Assembly (NCBI GenBank): GCA_025355875.1
Contig: JANXYV010000138.1
Location: forward strand, 28,194-92,193
From: Prolixibacteraceae bacterium
Lineage (GTDB): Bacteria; Bacteroidota; Bacteroidia; Bacteroidales; Prolixibacteraceae
Length of the DNA stretch: 64,000 nucleotides
Reading direction: 5' to 3'
Position 1 is the stretch's first letter. The number at the start of each line of letters is the position of its first letter. The position numbers were made by a program, and so were the translations under genes. Below the pieces are notes generated by a model. That model did not search any database, had not been told where the DNA came from, and saw only the letters and a program-made list of their open reading frames with translations. Positions 54,259-63,249 of this stretch are shown here, one piece after another.

Positions 54259-54705
54259 TTATATTGGTTTATTAGCGTATTGACCGTAGATATAAAGTGT
54301 ATGGTGCGACAATTTGAAGTCGTTTTTCAGGCAAATATCTTCAATGATTTCCCTTAAACGGGGATCAAAAAACTCGGTCAACCGTCCTGTCCTGACGTCG
54401 ATCAGATGATCGTGCGGTGGAATTGCAAAAGCCTTTTCAAATTGTGCGATGTTTTTACCGAACTGATGCCTGATGATCAGTTTGCAATCGAGCAGCAAAT
54501 CCATGGTGTTGTACAGAGTTGCGCGGCTGACGCGGTAATTCTTGTTTTTCATCGAAATGTAAAGCGATTCGATATCGAAATGACCTTCCCGTGAATAGAT
54601 TTCTTCAAGGATCGCAAAGCGTTCAGGAGTCTTCCGGTGTTCGTTGCCTTCCAGATACTCGATGAACATTTGCTTCACAGCTTCTTTTGTCTTTTGGCTA
54701 TTCAT
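54259..54705 (-). CDS. Fur-family transcriptional regulator
   Basis: The 148-residue protein has a winged HTH ([53 protein letters not shown]) followed by the dimer domain with [18 protein letters not shown]. No CxxC zinc pair is present, which is common in some Bacteroidota Fur/Zur/PerR types. The regulated metal or peroxide signal cannot be told. A -7 box TAGTTTTG lies at 54738-54731, 25 bases before the ATG. It sits between purA and the SpoT-like gene, all leftward. Confidence 0.92.
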   Translation of the reverse strand: MNSQKTKEAVKQMFIEYLEGNEHRKTPERFAILEEIYSREGHFDIESLYISMKNKNYRVSRATLYNTMDLLLDCKLIIRHQFGKNIAQFEKAFAIPPHDHLIDVRTGRLTEFFDPRLREIIEDICLKNDFKLSHHTLYIYGQYANKPI

Positions 54706-54730
54706 ATTTAAACCAATTAAGAATAAGGTT

Positions 54731-54738
54731 CAAAACTA
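54731..54738 (-). promoter_or_regulatory. -7 box of the Fur-family gene
   Basis: Reads TAGTTTTG on the minus strand, a perfect TAnnTTTG match. The ATG at 54705 is 25 bases away. Confidence 0.5.
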
Positions 54739-54772
54739 ATACTTTTTTCAGACAATAGTAGAAGCCGGAAAT

Positions 54773-56992
54773 TTATTGCTGCATTTTTTCGATCCGCTCG
54801 ACGGTATCTATCCCCTTGATTTTCATTAGGCGGCTAATCAGTTCGTTTAAATTCTGAACACTATGGATGTACAGGTACAAATCGCCTTCGAAAATGCCGT
54901 CATGGGTATCGAAATGTACGGTACGCATGTTGATATTATGTTGTTTGGAGATAATGGTGGTAATTTCGTTGACCATGCCAACACGGTCGAAACCGGTTAA
55001 TTTTATGCGGGAAAGGTAGGAGAGTTTCTTGAATTTGGTCCATTCTGCAGTGATGATATTGTCGCCTTGCTGTGACATGATTTTCAGAGCTTCGGAACAG
55101 TTTCGCTTGTGTATGATGATGTGTTCGTCACCGGTAACATACCCGACCACATCGTCGCCTGGAATCGGATTACAGCATCGGGCCAGCGAATAATTCATTT
55201 CTTCCGGATCTTCTTTCAGGATGAATGGACTTTTTTTATCTATTTTACTGCCTTGAACAGGTTCTTCCTTTTTTTGAGTGAAAGACAATTTCCAGAATTT
55301 GGCCAGTTTATTTTCGCGGCGGGTTTGGAGCACTTCATCGAGATTGTCGAGTTCAAGAAATCCCATGCCAACCTGCGCATAAAGTTGTTCCTTGTTTGTA
55401 AGTGCATAATAGGAAGTCAGCTTTTTCAAGGTGTCAGACGAGGGCATGATTTTATGCAAGGCCAATTGATCTTCAATAATTTTTCGTCCCTGTTCGATGT
55501 GTTTTTTCCGATCGAGTTTGAAAGACTGTTTCACTTTTTCCTTCGCTTTTGCAGTGATCAGGAAAGTCAGCCAACCAAGCTGCGGTGATTGGGTTTTTGA
55601 AGAAAGTACTTCGACCTGGTCACCGCTTTGCAACACATGTGAAACTGAAACTAGTTTGTGGTTGATTTTGGCGCCTATGCAATGGTTCCCCAATTCGGTA
55701 TGAATTTCGTAGGCAAAATCAATGACGGTGGCATTTTTTGGTAAGGTGACCATCCGGCCTTTCGGCGTGAAAACCACAATTTCGGAAGAGAAGAGGTTCA
55801 TCTTAAACTCATCCAGGAATTCCAGGGCATCTGATTCTGGATTCTGAAGCATTTCCTTGATTTTTTCCAACCAGCGGTCAAGCTCATTTTCAACATCATT
55901 GATGTTTTTGTATTTGAAATGAGCAGCAAATCCGCGTTCTGCAATCTCGTCCATCCGCTGGGTCCTGATCTGAATTTCCACCCATTTTCCCTGCGGGCCC
56001 ATCACGGTAACATGCAAAGCTTCATATCCATTGGCCTTTGGCATGGTGATCCAGTCGCGGATTCGGTCGGGTTTGGGTTTGTAAATGTCAGTAACCAGTG
56101 AAAGGATATCGAAACATTGCCTTTTTTCAGAAACATTCGGATTCGGGTTAAAAACGATCCGGATGGCGAGCAAATCATAAACTTCATCGAATGAAACGCC
56201 TTTGGTTTGCATTTTATTCCAGATGGAATAGATCGATTTGAACCGTTCCGTAATCACGAAATCAACGCCTTCTTCCTTCAGTTTTTTGTCAATTGGTTTA
56301 ATAAATTCGGTGACCAGGTAATCTCTTTTTTCACGCTGGTTTGAAAGCCTGAACTGAATTTCGTTATAAGCGTCGGCATGTTTATACTTCAGGCTCAGAT
56401 CTTCTAATTCAGATTTGATAGCGTACAATCCAAGCCGGTGGGCGAGGGGAGCAAAAATATAAAGTGTTTCGGCAGCTATTTTTAGTTGTTTGTGTGGGGG
56501 CATCGAGTCGAGGGTACGCATATTGTGCAGTCGGTCAGCCAGTTTGATCAAAATTACCCGAACGTCGTCCGATAAAGTCATCAGCATTTTCCTGAAGTTA
56601 TTGGCTTGTTTCGAATCGTGTTGCGGGGTAAATTCTTCGGAAAGTTTGGTAAGCCCATCCACAATCGAGGCTACTTTTTCGCCAAAAAGGTTGCTGATGT
56701 CTTCCAGCGTATAATCGGTATCTTCGACCACATCGTGTAAAAGTGCCGAAATGATGGAGGTAGCGCTCAGACCGATTTCTTCGACCACGATCTTTGCAAC
56801 ATTCAGTGGATGAATAATATACGGTTCACCGGATTTCCTTTTCACTCCGGCATGTGCAGTATTTGCAAACTCAAACGCTTTTTGTATCCGGACTTTTCCT
56901 TCGTCCGATACTTTTCTGTTGCAGGCTTTTATCAAGTCTTCGAAATAATCCTGAATTAATCGTTCCTCAGCTTTTGTTTGAAGTTTGTTCAT
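54773..56992 (-). CDS. bifunctional (p)ppGpp synthetase/hydrolase
   Basis: The 739-residue protein makes and degrades the alarmone (p)ppGpp. The HD hydrolase domain is complete: HPLNVAKIVVEEIG near residue 62 and ALLHDVVEDTDYTLED near 84. The synthetase domain has NGYEALHVTVMGPQGKWVEIQIRTQRMDEIAERGFAAHFKYK near residue 322. A TGS domain follows (FTPKGRMVTLPKNATVIDFAYEIH), then a zinc-finger-like/helical region and a C-terminal ACT domain (GFDRVGMVNEITTIISKQHNINM). The set and length match Bacteroidota Rel/SpoT. Both activities look intact from motifs; the exact residues should be checked. It is upstream of the Fur gene on the same strand. Confidence 0.95.
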   Translation of the reverse strand: MNKLQTKAEERLIQDYFEDLIKACNRKVSDEGKVRIQKAFEFANTAHAGVKRKSGEPYIIHPLNVAKIVVEEIGLSATSIISALLHDVVEDTDYTLEDISNLFGEKVASIVDGLTKLSEEFTPQHDSKQANNFRKMLMTLSDDVRVILIKLADRLHNMRTLDSMPPHKQLKIAAETLYIFAPLAHRLGLYAIKSELEDLSLKYKHADAYNEIQFRLSNQREKRDYLVTEFIKPIDKKLKEEGVDFVITERFKSIYSIWNKMQTKGVSFDEVYDLLAIRIVFNPNPNVSEKRQCFDILSLVTDIYKPKPDRIRDWITMPKANGYEALHVTVMGPQGKWVEIQIRTQRMDEIAERGFAAHFKYKNINDVENELDRWLEKIKEMLQNPESDALEFLDEFKMNLFSSEIVVFTPKGRMVTLPKNATVIDFAYEIHTELGNHCIGAKINHKLVSVSHVLQSGDQVEVLSSKTQSPQLGWLTFLITAKAKEKVKQSFKLDRKKHIEQGRKIIEDQLALHKIMPSSDTLKKLTSYYALTNKEQLYAQVGMGFLELDNLDEVLQTRRENKLAKFWKLSFTQKKEEPVQGSKIDKKSPFILKEDPEEMNYSLARCCNPIPGDDVVGYVTGDEHIIIHKRNCSEALKIMSQQGDNIITAEWTKFKKLSYLSRIKLTGFDRVGMVNEITTIISKQHNINMRTVHFDTHDGIFEGDLYLYIHSVQNLNELISRLMKIKGIDTVERIEKMQQ

Positions 56993-57143
56993 GTGATGCT
57001 CCCAGTTTGCTTCATCTAAAATTGAAGCTAAAAAGTAAAGATATATTTTTTCTGAAAGGAACCTAAATTCAGCTTAGGTATTCCATCTAATCAAAACAAA
57101 AAATTAAGGTAAAGGTTGATGAAAGCGGGAAGGGGCCTAAAGT

Positions 57144-58397
57144 TTATTCAAATCGCAGACTTTCGATTGGGTCAAGTCTGGAGGCTTTTTGTGCCGGATA
57201 ATAACCTGAAATGATCCCGACCAGAAAACAAAGGACAACTCCTACGATAATCCAGATCCAGGGTACAAAGAAAGGTGTACCGATTAACATGGCCACTCCG
57301 TTACCGGCCAGAATTCCAAAAGTAATTCCGACGATTCCGCCCATTTGTCCGATTACAATAGACTCCAACAGGAACTGCTGTTTGACGATTACTGAAGTTG
57401 CTCCCATCGCCTTCCGAATCCCTATTTCGCGGGTTCGTTCGGTTACCGAAACGAGCATGATATTCATCAATCCGACTGCGGCTCCAAATAAGGTTATCAG
57501 CCCGATAATTGTGGCAACCAGAGTGATATTCTGTATGTTTCCCAGAAGAATATTGACCAGGTTATCGCTTTTCTCCACATTAAAATCGCTTTCGTCGCTT
57601 GGATTCAGATTGCGGATGATGCGGAAAGTCCCTTCAGCTTCACCGATTGCCGGATCAATCATTTCAGCATTTGTCACTTTGATCTGTACCGAAAAATTCA
57701 TCTGTGGCCTTGAAAAATAGCTTCTCACATTGGTGTATGGCAACAGGCAAAGTTGATCACCTCCCGAGCCAAAACCGCGGCCTTTGGCTTCAAGTACGGC
57801 TATGACACGATATTTCCCGCCTCCGATACTGATTATTTTCTGAAGCGGATTCTCACCATTTTTAAAAATTTTCTTGAGGACCCCGTCACCAACAATAACT
57901 ACATTTCTGCCTGTGTTGATTTCGTCTTCCGTAAAATTCCGGCCTACTTTAATTTCATTTCCTGAAGTGAACAAATAGTTCTCATCGACGCCCTGAACCG
58001 ACACATTGGGATTTGTTTTTTCGGATTCATATTTGACGGTTCCCGTCCCGGTGGCATTGGTGGAAATTGAAACTGACGATGGGAACATATACTTTTCCTT
58101 GAACTCTTTGGCCTGATAGTAGCTGATATACGAGTAGTTCTTCGACCGGTATCTTTTGTTGCCAACCTGAATGTGCATCCCCCTTGAACTGAGCGTAAAC
58201 GTATTGGCTCCCATAAAAGTAAACTCTTTGGTAATTGAGTTTTTGATGGAATCAATCGCAGTGAGGATACCAACCAAAGCAGTTATCCCAACCGCAATAA
58301 TCAACACAGTCAGTATTGTGCGTAAAAGGTTGCTTCGTATCGACTGCAAAGCAATCTTCAGGTTTTCAAAAAACAGTGTTCCGAATTTCATTTCCAC
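57144..58397 (-). CDS. MacB-like ABC transporter permease
   Basis: The 417-residue protein is a MacB/FtsX-type permease without ATPase: an N-terminal helix ([25 protein letters not shown]), a long periplasmic MacB core ([20 protein letters not shown]), then three helices at the C-terminus ([92 protein letters not shown]). The [10 protein letters not shown] and the ending [17 protein letters not shown] are hallmarks. It likely exports a peptide or lipoprotein substrate with a separate ATPase; no ATPase gene is adjacent. The ATG at 58391 is an alternative start. Confidence 0.92.
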   Translation of the reverse strand: MEMKFGTLFFENLKIALQSIRSNLLRTILTVLIIAVGITALVGILTAIDSIKNSITKEFTFMGANTFTLSSRGMHIQVGNKRYRSKNYSYISYYQAKEFKEKYMFPSSVSISTNATGTGTVKYESEKTNPNVSVQGVDENYLFTSGNEIKVGRNFTEDEINTGRNVVIVGDGVLKKIFKNGENPLQKIISIGGGKYRVIAVLEAKGRGFGSGGDQLCLLPYTNVRSYFSRPQMNFSVQIKVTNAEMIDPAIGEAEGTFRIIRNLNPSDESDFNVEKSDNLVNILLGNIQNITLVATIIGLITLFGAAVGLMNIMLVSVTERTREIGIRKAMGATSVIVKQQFLLESIVIGQMGGIVGITFGILAGNGVAMLIGTPFFVPWIWIIVGVVLCFLVGIISGYYPAQKASRLDPIESLRFE

Positions 58398-58734
58398 TTA
58401 AATTGATTAACTTTTTATAGGTCACACAAGTTCCGTAATAATTACATCAAACACAAGTTAAAGGTTCTATTCTCTGCGGAGAAGGCCGAAACAATGTTTT
58501 TACGACCAATGGTAGGAAATATTCAATTTTTCCAGAAAGGTTTTTTTGTGAAGTTTTTACATCATCTTGTAATCTTGCTGATATCCAATTGACTATCTGG
58601 AAGAATGACAATTTTTAATATTTTTTAACATTTGACTCCTTGTTTTTTTTATTAAGCAATCGTTAATGACATTTTAATTTAAATTTAATTTGAAGCGATA
58701 TAGAGAATATCAAATCCTAACTAATTCTTTATTT
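58398..58734. other. AT-rich divergent gap
   Basis: The 337 bases between the leftward permease gene and the rightward pRiA4b-like gene are AT-rich. No gene, tRNA or stable hairpin was seen. A -7-like TTTAATTTG near 58684-58692 lies upstream of the ATG at 58735. Confidence 0.5.
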
Positions 58735-59247
58735 ATGATCTGTATATTCGAAGTTTCATCTGGCGAAGTGCCTGAATTTAAGCGTTTAATCCATATCAGT
58801 TCGGACCAAACTTTTGAAGACTTGCATCGAACCATACAGAATACTTCAGATTTCGACCATTCTCAGCTTGCCTCTTTCTACCTGACCGATGATTTTTGGA
58901 AAAGAAAAATTGAAATATGCTTGCTTGATACGGGATACAATTCCCACGATCAATTGAGTATGCGAAAAACAAAATTAAACGAATACATCACCAAGACCGG
59001 GCAAAAGCTGGTTTATGTTTTTGATTTTTTTAATGAACGTTTGTTTTACTTAGAATTAAAGGAGAAACTTATGAAAACTGATTTGAAAGAACCATTTGTT
59101 GCCTACGAGAAAGGCATTGCGCCTGTACAGTTCCTGGTTAATGATTATGATAGTCCTGAGGTTGATCTTCTGGAGACGAACGAATCGTATAAAAGTTTCG
59201 GCGATCTGGAAGACTATTATGAGATTTTTGGAGAAATGGACGCTTAG
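58735..59247 (+). CDS. plasmid pRiA4b ORF-3-like protein
   Basis: From the ATG at 58735 the protein has 170 residues: MICIFEVSSGEVPEFKRLIHISSDQTFEDLHRTIQ, LASFYLTDDFWKRKIEICLLD, KLVYVFDFFNERLFYLELKEKL and ending YEIFGEMDA. This is the IS1096/pRiA4b ORF-3-like family, a common Bacteroidota gene often next to miaA. The fold is helical and acidic; the function is unknown. The TTG at 58690 gives a longer product, but the ATG aligns better with relatives. A terminator follows at 59253. miaA starts after it. Confidence 0.82.
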   Translation: MICIFEVSSGEVPEFKRLIHISSDQTFEDLHRTIQNTSDFDHSQLASFYLTDDFWKRKIEICLLDTGYNSHDQLSMRKTKLNEYITKTGQKLVYVFDFFNERLFYLELKEKLMKTDLKEPFVAYEKGIAPVQFLVNDYDSPEVDLLETNESYKSFGDLEDYYEIFGEMDA

Positions 59248-59252
59248 CAAAT

Positions 59253-59278
59253 GGGGACTTTTAAGTCCCCTTCTTTTT
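59253..59278 (+). terminator. terminator of the pRiA4b-like gene
   Basis: GGGGACTT (59253-59260) and AAGTCCCC (59263-59270) form a perfect 8-base stem with a 2-base loop, then TTCTTTTTT. A frame open from 59251 into miaA starts inside it, so that start is unlikely. Confidence 0.88.
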
Positions 59279-59290
59279 TAGATAAAAGCC

Positions 59291-59298
59291 TATCTTTG
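59291..59298 (+). promoter_or_regulatory. -7 box of miaA
   Basis: TATCTTTG is a perfect TAnnTTTG match 21 bases before the ATG at 59320. It supports that start over the open frame from 59251. Confidence 0.6.
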
Positions 59299-59319
59299 CA
59301 TTCCAAACAAAAGATCAGG

Positions 59320-60228
59320 ATGCACACATTAATAGTTGTTTTGGGACCGACCGGGGTAGGAAAATCAGAAATCAGTTTACATCTTGCCAGACACTTTCAA
59401 ACAGAAATCATATCGGCCGATTCACGTCAGTTCTTTCGTGAACTTTACATCGGCACTGCAGTTCCTTCACCTGAAGACTTGAAAGCGGTTCCTCACCACT
59501 TTATCCAGACCAAATCAATCCACGATTATTACAATGTAAGCGAATACGAAGTTGAAGCCTTACATATCATCGATGAGCTTTTTAAAAGGAATAATCCAAT
59601 CATTCTGACAGGCGGTTCCATGTTGTATGTGGATACCATTTGCAAAGGAATCGATGATATCCCAACGGTCGATCCAACTATCCGGGACGAAGTAATCGAA
59701 TGGTACAAGGAGAACGGGATGGTAGCTTTGCAGAAAAGGCTTCTGGAACTTGATCCGGAGTATTACCATCAAGTTGACCTGAATAATCCCAAGAGACTTC
59801 TTCATGCGGTCGAAATTTGTCTGATGTCGGGAAAATCGTTCACCTCATTCCGAAGAAATACTCCAAAAGAAAGGCCGTTTCGGATAATGAAAATCGGGAT
59901 CAATCAGGACCGGAGCATTTTATATGAGCGAATTAACCAACGGGTTTTGAAGATGATGGAGGCAGGACTTCTGGACGAAGCAAAATCGGTTTATCCATTC
60001 CGGAATTTGAACTCGTTGAACACAGTTGGGTACAAAGAATTGTTTGCCTATCTGGATGGGGATTGTTCCCTGGAAGAGGCTGTTGACCTGATTCAGAGAA
60101 ATTCGCGCAAATATGCACGGAAGCAATTGACCTGGTTTCGGCGTGATCAGGAGATAAAATGGTTTGATCCCAATCAGGTTCAGGACATAATTAGTTACCT
60201 TGAGCATAAATTAGCCGGCGACGAGTAA
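59320..60228 (+). CDS. miaA: tRNA dimethylallyltransferase
   Basis: MiaA adds an isopentenyl group to A37 of tRNAs reading UNN codons. From the ATG at 59320 the protein has 302 residues: GPTGVGKSE (P-loop), SADSRQFFRELYIGTA, PHHFIQTKSI, LTGGSMLYVDTICKGIDD, NPKRLLHAVEI, and the late RNSRKYARKQLTWFRRD. Motifs and length fit a full enzyme. The integrase gene follows 240 bases later, so miaA is the last chromosomal core gene before the mobile region. Confidence 0.96.
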   Translation: MHTLIVVLGPTGVGKSEISLHLARHFQTEIISADSRQFFRELYIGTAVPSPEDLKAVPHHFIQTKSIHDYYNVSEYEVEALHIIDELFKRNNPIILTGGSMLYVDTICKGIDDIPTVDPTIRDEVIEWYKENGMVALQKRLLELDPEYYHQVDLNNPKRLLHAVEICLMSGKSFTSFRRNTPKERPFRIMKIGINQDRSILYERINQRVLKMMEAGLLDEAKSVYPFRNLNSLNTVGYKELFAYLDGDCSLEEAVDLIQRNSRKYARKQLTWFRRDQEIKWFDPNQVQDIISYLEHKLAGDE

Positions 60229-60418
60229 CATTCTATGAAATTTCTTTCCCAATCGATAAACATGTTGCACATTTGTTCAAAAAATCAAACTCCCATTAAT
60301 ACACATAAACATTGATACAAATAAATGTAATTAAATAACTGATAATCATAGATTAGATACTTTATATTTTATTTTATTTATTTTTATTTTGTATTGATAT
60401 TTGTTTGTTTTGTTCCTT

Positions 60419-60458
60419 TTTGTACCTTTAGCGTATCCTTAAAATATTAAGGTACAAA
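60419..60458. promoter_or_regulatory. inverted repeat upstream of the integrase
   Basis: TTTGTACCTT (60419-60428) and AAGGTACAAA (60449-60458) are perfect 10-base inverted copies. Inside lies a second palindrome, CCTTAA with TTAAGG (60437-60442, 60447-60452). A -7-like TACCTTTA (60423-60430) with TTTG 19 bases upstream (60400-60403) overlaps the left arm. The arrangement resembles an operator over the integrase promoter; an attachment or integrase arm site is another reading. The integrase starts at 60469. Confidence 0.5.
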
Positions 60459-60468
60459 TATTCTTGCA

Positions 60469-61611
60469 ATGAGTACAAAAGTAACTTTAAGACAAAAGCC
60501 AATCTCAGGTAAAAGACAAAGTTTGTATCTGGATTTTTATCCGGCAATAATCAACAGGAAAACAGGTAAGCCGACCCGAAGGGAATTTTTAGGCTTCTTT
60601 CTATTCGACAAACCAAAGGATGCGACAGACAAACTTCACAATGAAGAAACCTTGCAGATCGCTAAACAGATTCAACAGAAACGGGAAAATGAAATAAATA
60701 AACCGGAGGTTTACAGCCTACACGAGAGAGAGCAATTAAGAATTAATGAGCTTGGAGAAAAGTGCTTTATCCAATACTACAAAGATTCGATTGCAAAGAA
60801 AAAAGGGCGCTCAAAAGCAAAATGGGATACCACTTTAAAATATCTCATTTCTTTCACTGGAGGCAGTTTAAAGTTTTCAGACTTGAATAAGAAAACTGTA
60901 AGCGACTTTAAAGAGTTTCTTTTGACTTCACAGAGATTCCAAAGAGGTGAAGGTGTATTAGCGAATAATTCAGCCAGATTGTATTTTTCTGCTTTTAAAT
61001 CAATGCTTAAACAAGCATTGAATGAAGAATATCTCCAAAAAGATATAAGCAAGCAAACCGAAAATATTAAATATAACGAAGTCAATAGAAACTTTTTGAC
61101 TTTAGAGGAATTGAACCTACTTGTTAAAACTGACTGCAAAATTCCAATATTAAAAAATGCTGCTTTATTTTCAGCAATGACTGGATTACGTCATTCTGAT
61201 ATTTTCAAAATGGTTTGGAGTGAGGTTGAATTTATTGAGGGCAATGGTTATTTCATAAAATTCACGCAACAGAAAACAGGCGGCAATGAAATGATGCCTA
61301 TATCAGAACAGGCATACGGTCTTCTTGGTGAACGCAGACAACCAATCGACAAAGTATTTGACGGTTTGAAATATTCAGCATATTGGAACTCTACCTTAGA
61401 AAATTGGATACTAAAAGCCGGGATTACTAAAGATATTACATTTCATTGTTTTCGCCATACCTACGCCACTTTGCAACTAAGTCAGGGGACTGATATTTAT
61501 ACAGTCTCCAAAATGCTAGGACATAGAGATCTTAAAACAACTGCACTTTATACAAAGGTTGTTGATAAATTGAAACGAGATGCAGCCAACAAAATAAATC
61601 TGAATTTTTAA
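60469..61611 (+). CDS. site-specific tyrosine recombinase (integrase)
   Basis: The 380-residue protein is a phage-integrase-type recombinase that inserts and excises the element. An N-terminal arm-binding region (KVTLRQKPISGKRQSLYLDFYPAI) and a SAM-like core-binding domain (about 120-200) precede the catalytic domain with Arg in MTGLRHSDIFKM, HxxR in FHCFRHTYATLQL, and Tyr in LGHRDLKTTALYTKV. This R-H-R-Y set is complete. It resembles Bacteroidota integrases with a KxLRQKxxxGK start. It lies next to miaA, whose 3' region may hold the target site. Confidence 0.95.
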   Translation: MSTKVTLRQKPISGKRQSLYLDFYPAIINRKTGKPTRREFLGFFLFDKPKDATDKLHNEETLQIAKQIQQKRENEINKPEVYSLHEREQLRINELGEKCFIQYYKDSIAKKKGRSKAKWDTTLKYLISFTGGSLKFSDLNKKTVSDFKEFLLTSQRFQRGEGVLANNSARLYFSAFKSMLKQALNEEYLQKDISKQTENIKYNEVNRNFLTLEELNLLVKTDCKIPILKNAALFSAMTGLRHSDIFKMVWSEVEFIEGNGYFIKFTQQKTGGNEMMPISEQAYGLLGERRQPIDKVFDGLKYSAYWNSTLENWILKAGITKDITFHCFRHTYATLQLSQGTDIYTVSKMLGHRDLKTTALYTKVVDKLKRDAANKINLNF

Positions 61612-61621
61612 AATTATCCAA

Positions 61622-62257
61622 ATGACTAAAGACGATTTTGATTTGATCATTTGTGAATCATGTTACCAGGTAACAAAGCAAACCTATTTTGAAGCTACCA
61701 GGATAAAATATAATTGTATTCCAAAAGAATATGCCAGAGAGTTACTTAAAGCTTTCAAACGGCTTGAAAACGAAGTGCAAAACACCAATTTAAACAATGT
61801 TTCGCAAAAGTATGATGTTTTTTTATGTGATTATGAGGGCAATAAATATTCTGCAAATGAGATTGAAGAAAGTATAAATGAAATATGGCGGGATTTAAAC
61901 GCTTATGTGCAGTCTATTGATTCGGGAACAAATACAAGTGGGCAAGACAACAAATTAACTCTCAATCAAATTGCATTGAAATACGTTTATGAAGGCAAAA
62001 GCATTACTAGAGATAACGGTAATGAAATTGCCAAACTGCACGGCTATAATTCAGGAGAGAAATTATTTCAACTTTACACATTTTTTTCAAGCCCTACAAA
62101 TAGAAAGGCAAAGCCGACAACCTGCACACCAAAAAAAATGAAAAATAAGATTGAACTTTTTGAAAGTGTTATTAATATTTTGCCTGAATCAAATAAAAGT
62201 AGAGCAGAAGACGAATTGAATATATTAAAAAAGATATACGAGGCTGAATATCAATAA
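61622..62257 (+). CDS. unrecognised mobile-element protein
   Basis: The 211-residue protein follows the integrase by 10 bases and is probably cotranscribed. It is helical and acidic, with a central Asn/Asp-rich block (YVQSIDSGTNTSGQDNKLT), and a C-terminal helical part (KNKIELFESVINILPESNKSRAEDELNILKKIYEAEYQ). No domain, signal peptide or membrane helix was recognised. Similar short proteins next to integrases occur in Bacteroidota elements; I cannot name the family. Confidence 0.6.
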   Translation: MTKDDFDLIICESCYQVTKQTYFEATRIKYNCIPKEYARELLKAFKRLENEVQNTNLNNVSQKYDVFLCDYEGNKYSANEIEESINEIWRDLNAYVQSIDSGTNTSGQDNKLTLNQIALKYVYEGKSITRDNGNEIAKLHGYNSGEKLFQLYTFFSSPTNRKAKPTTCTPKKMKNKIELFESVINILPESNKSRAEDELNILKKIYEAEYQ

Positions 62258-62262
62258 AAAAA

Positions 62263-62284
62263 GTAACCGGTTATAACCAGTTAC
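62263..62284 (-). terminator. near-perfect palindrome, minus-oriented terminator-like
   Basis: GTAACCGGTTATAACCAGTTAC is a 22-base palindrome with one mismatched pair. On the minus strand it is followed by TTTTTTTATT, the form of an intrinsic terminator for leftward transcripts. No leftward gene is seen upstream, so it may instead be an operator. It lies just after the stop of the 61622 gene. Confidence 0.45.
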
Positions 62285-62305
62285 CCATTATTGAACCGTC
62301 TAAAA

Positions 62306-62335
62306 TTTGTGCAAGTAAATTTAAACTTGTACAAA
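62306..62335 (+). promoter_or_regulatory. inverted-repeat operator at the HTH gene start
   Basis: TTTGTGCAAGT (62306-62316) and ACTTGTACAAA (62325-62335) are inverted over 11 bases with one mismatch. They end directly at the ATG at 62336. A -7-like TAAAATTTG (62301-62309) overlaps the left arm. The outer TTTGTRC half-site also occurs in the integrase-upstream repeat at 60419. Confidence 0.5.
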
Positions 62336-62662
62336 ATGAAAAATCCATTTGACTTGATTGACGCAAGGTTATCGAACATCGAAACCTTATTGCTTGACTT
62401 GAAACACTTACCAACACCGGAACATTCAGACCCGGACACATGGTTTAACCTTGACGAGCTTTGTAACTACCTGCCAGACAAACCAGCAAAGCCAACTGTT
62501 TATGGGTGGGTCCACCGTAGAATCATTCCAAACCATAAGGACCGGAAAACCCTGAGATTTTTAAAATCTGAAGTTGATATTTGGTTGAAGTCCGGACGGA
62601 GAAAAACAATATCAGAGACGGCTGCTGAAGCCAATGAGTATCTATCAAGAAAAAGGCTGTAA
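62336..62662 (+). CDS. excisionase-like helix-turn-helix protein
   Basis: From the ATG at 62336 the protein has 108 residues. Residues about 40-90 form a MerR/excisionase-type HTH: TWFNLDELCNYLPDKPAKPTVYGWVHRRIIPNHKDRKTLRFLKSEVDIWLKSGRR. Such proteins bind DNA at phage or element attachment sites and often control the integrase. The N-terminus is a short helical region (LIDARLSNIETLLLDLKHL). A frame open to 62291 overlaps the operator, so the ATG at 62336 is preferred. The next gene starts two bases after the stop, so they are coupled. Confidence 0.85.
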   Translation: MKNPFDLIDARLSNIETLLLDLKHLPTPEHSDPDTWFNLDELCNYLPDKPAKPTVYGWVHRRIIPNHKDRKTLRFLKSEVDIWLKSGRRKTISETAAEANEYLSRKRL

Positions 62663-62663
62663 A

Positions 62664-63212
62664 ATGGAAAATAGCCAAACCCGTCACGGCCATAAATTTA
62701 GTGAAACTATACTTCCTGAATCTGCTGAAGATAGATTGTTGGATAGGTTGCAAAAATCTGCAATTTCAAGACATCCGGGGGGATGGATTAAATTATACCG
62801 TCAAATAACTGAATGGCAATGGTACAAAGATGCTAATACAAAGAACTTGTTTATCCATTTGCTATTAAAAGCTAATACAAATGATGCGATATGGATGGAG
62901 GAAACCATAAAAAGAGGTGAATTGATTACTTCTATTTCTCATCTTGCGTCAGCATTAAAGCTGACACCAAAACAAATTCGAGGATCATTAGATAAGCTAA
63001 AAAGGACACACGAAGTGACAACCGAAAGGGCAAACAATAGTACAAAGATAACTATCACTAATTATGATATTTACCAAGCAAAACCAAATAACGAAAGGCA
63101 AACAATAGGGCAAACAATAGGGCATCCAAAGGGCAATCGAAGGGCAAACCGAGGGCAAACGAAGGGCGACAAACAAGAAGAAGAAGAAGGAAAAGAAGAA
63201 AAAGAGGATTAA
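62664..63212 (+). CDS. replication-initiator-like protein (DnaD/phage-initiator type)
   Basis: From the ATG at 62664 the protein has 182 residues. About 40-130 reads HPGGWIKLYRQITEWQWYKDANTKNLFIHLLLKANTNDAIWME, then RGELITSISHLASALKLTPKQIRGSLDKLKRTHEVTTERANNSTKITITNYDIYQA. This is the winged-helix pattern of phage and ICE replisome organisers. The C-terminal 40 residues are low-complexity (TIGQTIGHPKGNRRANRGQTKGDKQEEEEGKEEKED) and are encoded by the iteron-like repeats at 63028-63174. Origins inside initiator genes are known from lambda O. The function is inferred. Confidence 0.8.
   Translation: MENSQTRHGHKFSETILPESAEDRLLDRLQKSAISRHPGGWIKLYRQITEWQWYKDANTKNLFIHLLLKANTNDAIWMEETIKRGELITSISHLASALKLTPKQIRGSLDKLKRTHEVTTERANNSTKITITNYDIYQAKPNNERQTIGQTIGHPKGNRRANRGQTKGDKQEEEEGKEEKED
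63028..63174 (+). repeat. iteron-like GGGCAAACAATA repeats inside the initiator gene
   Basis: Exact GGGCAAACAATA lies at 63028-63039 and 63108-63119, and AGGCAAACAATA at 63096-63107. Five more 11-base variants follow without gap (63120-63174): GGGCATCCAAA, GGGCAATCGAA, GGGCAAACCGA, GGGCAAACGAA and GGGCGACAAAC. The period of 11 is not a multiple of three, so the repeat is not kept by protein sequence. That points to DNA-level use such as an origin bound by the encoded protein. Confidence 0.6.
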
Positions 63213-63249
63213 GAAAACGAAAGATATATTTTATGTTTTTCTCTTTTTT

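Noticed and set aside
59251..59319. Longer start for MiaA at 59251
   Set aside because: The added codons begin inside the terminator at 59253 and precede the -7 box at 59291; the conserved P-loop region starts right after the ATG at 59320.
62263..62284. Calling the palindrome an att core site
   Set aside because: An att core needs a second copy at the other end of the element, which lies outside the window; the palindrome fits a terminator or operator better.
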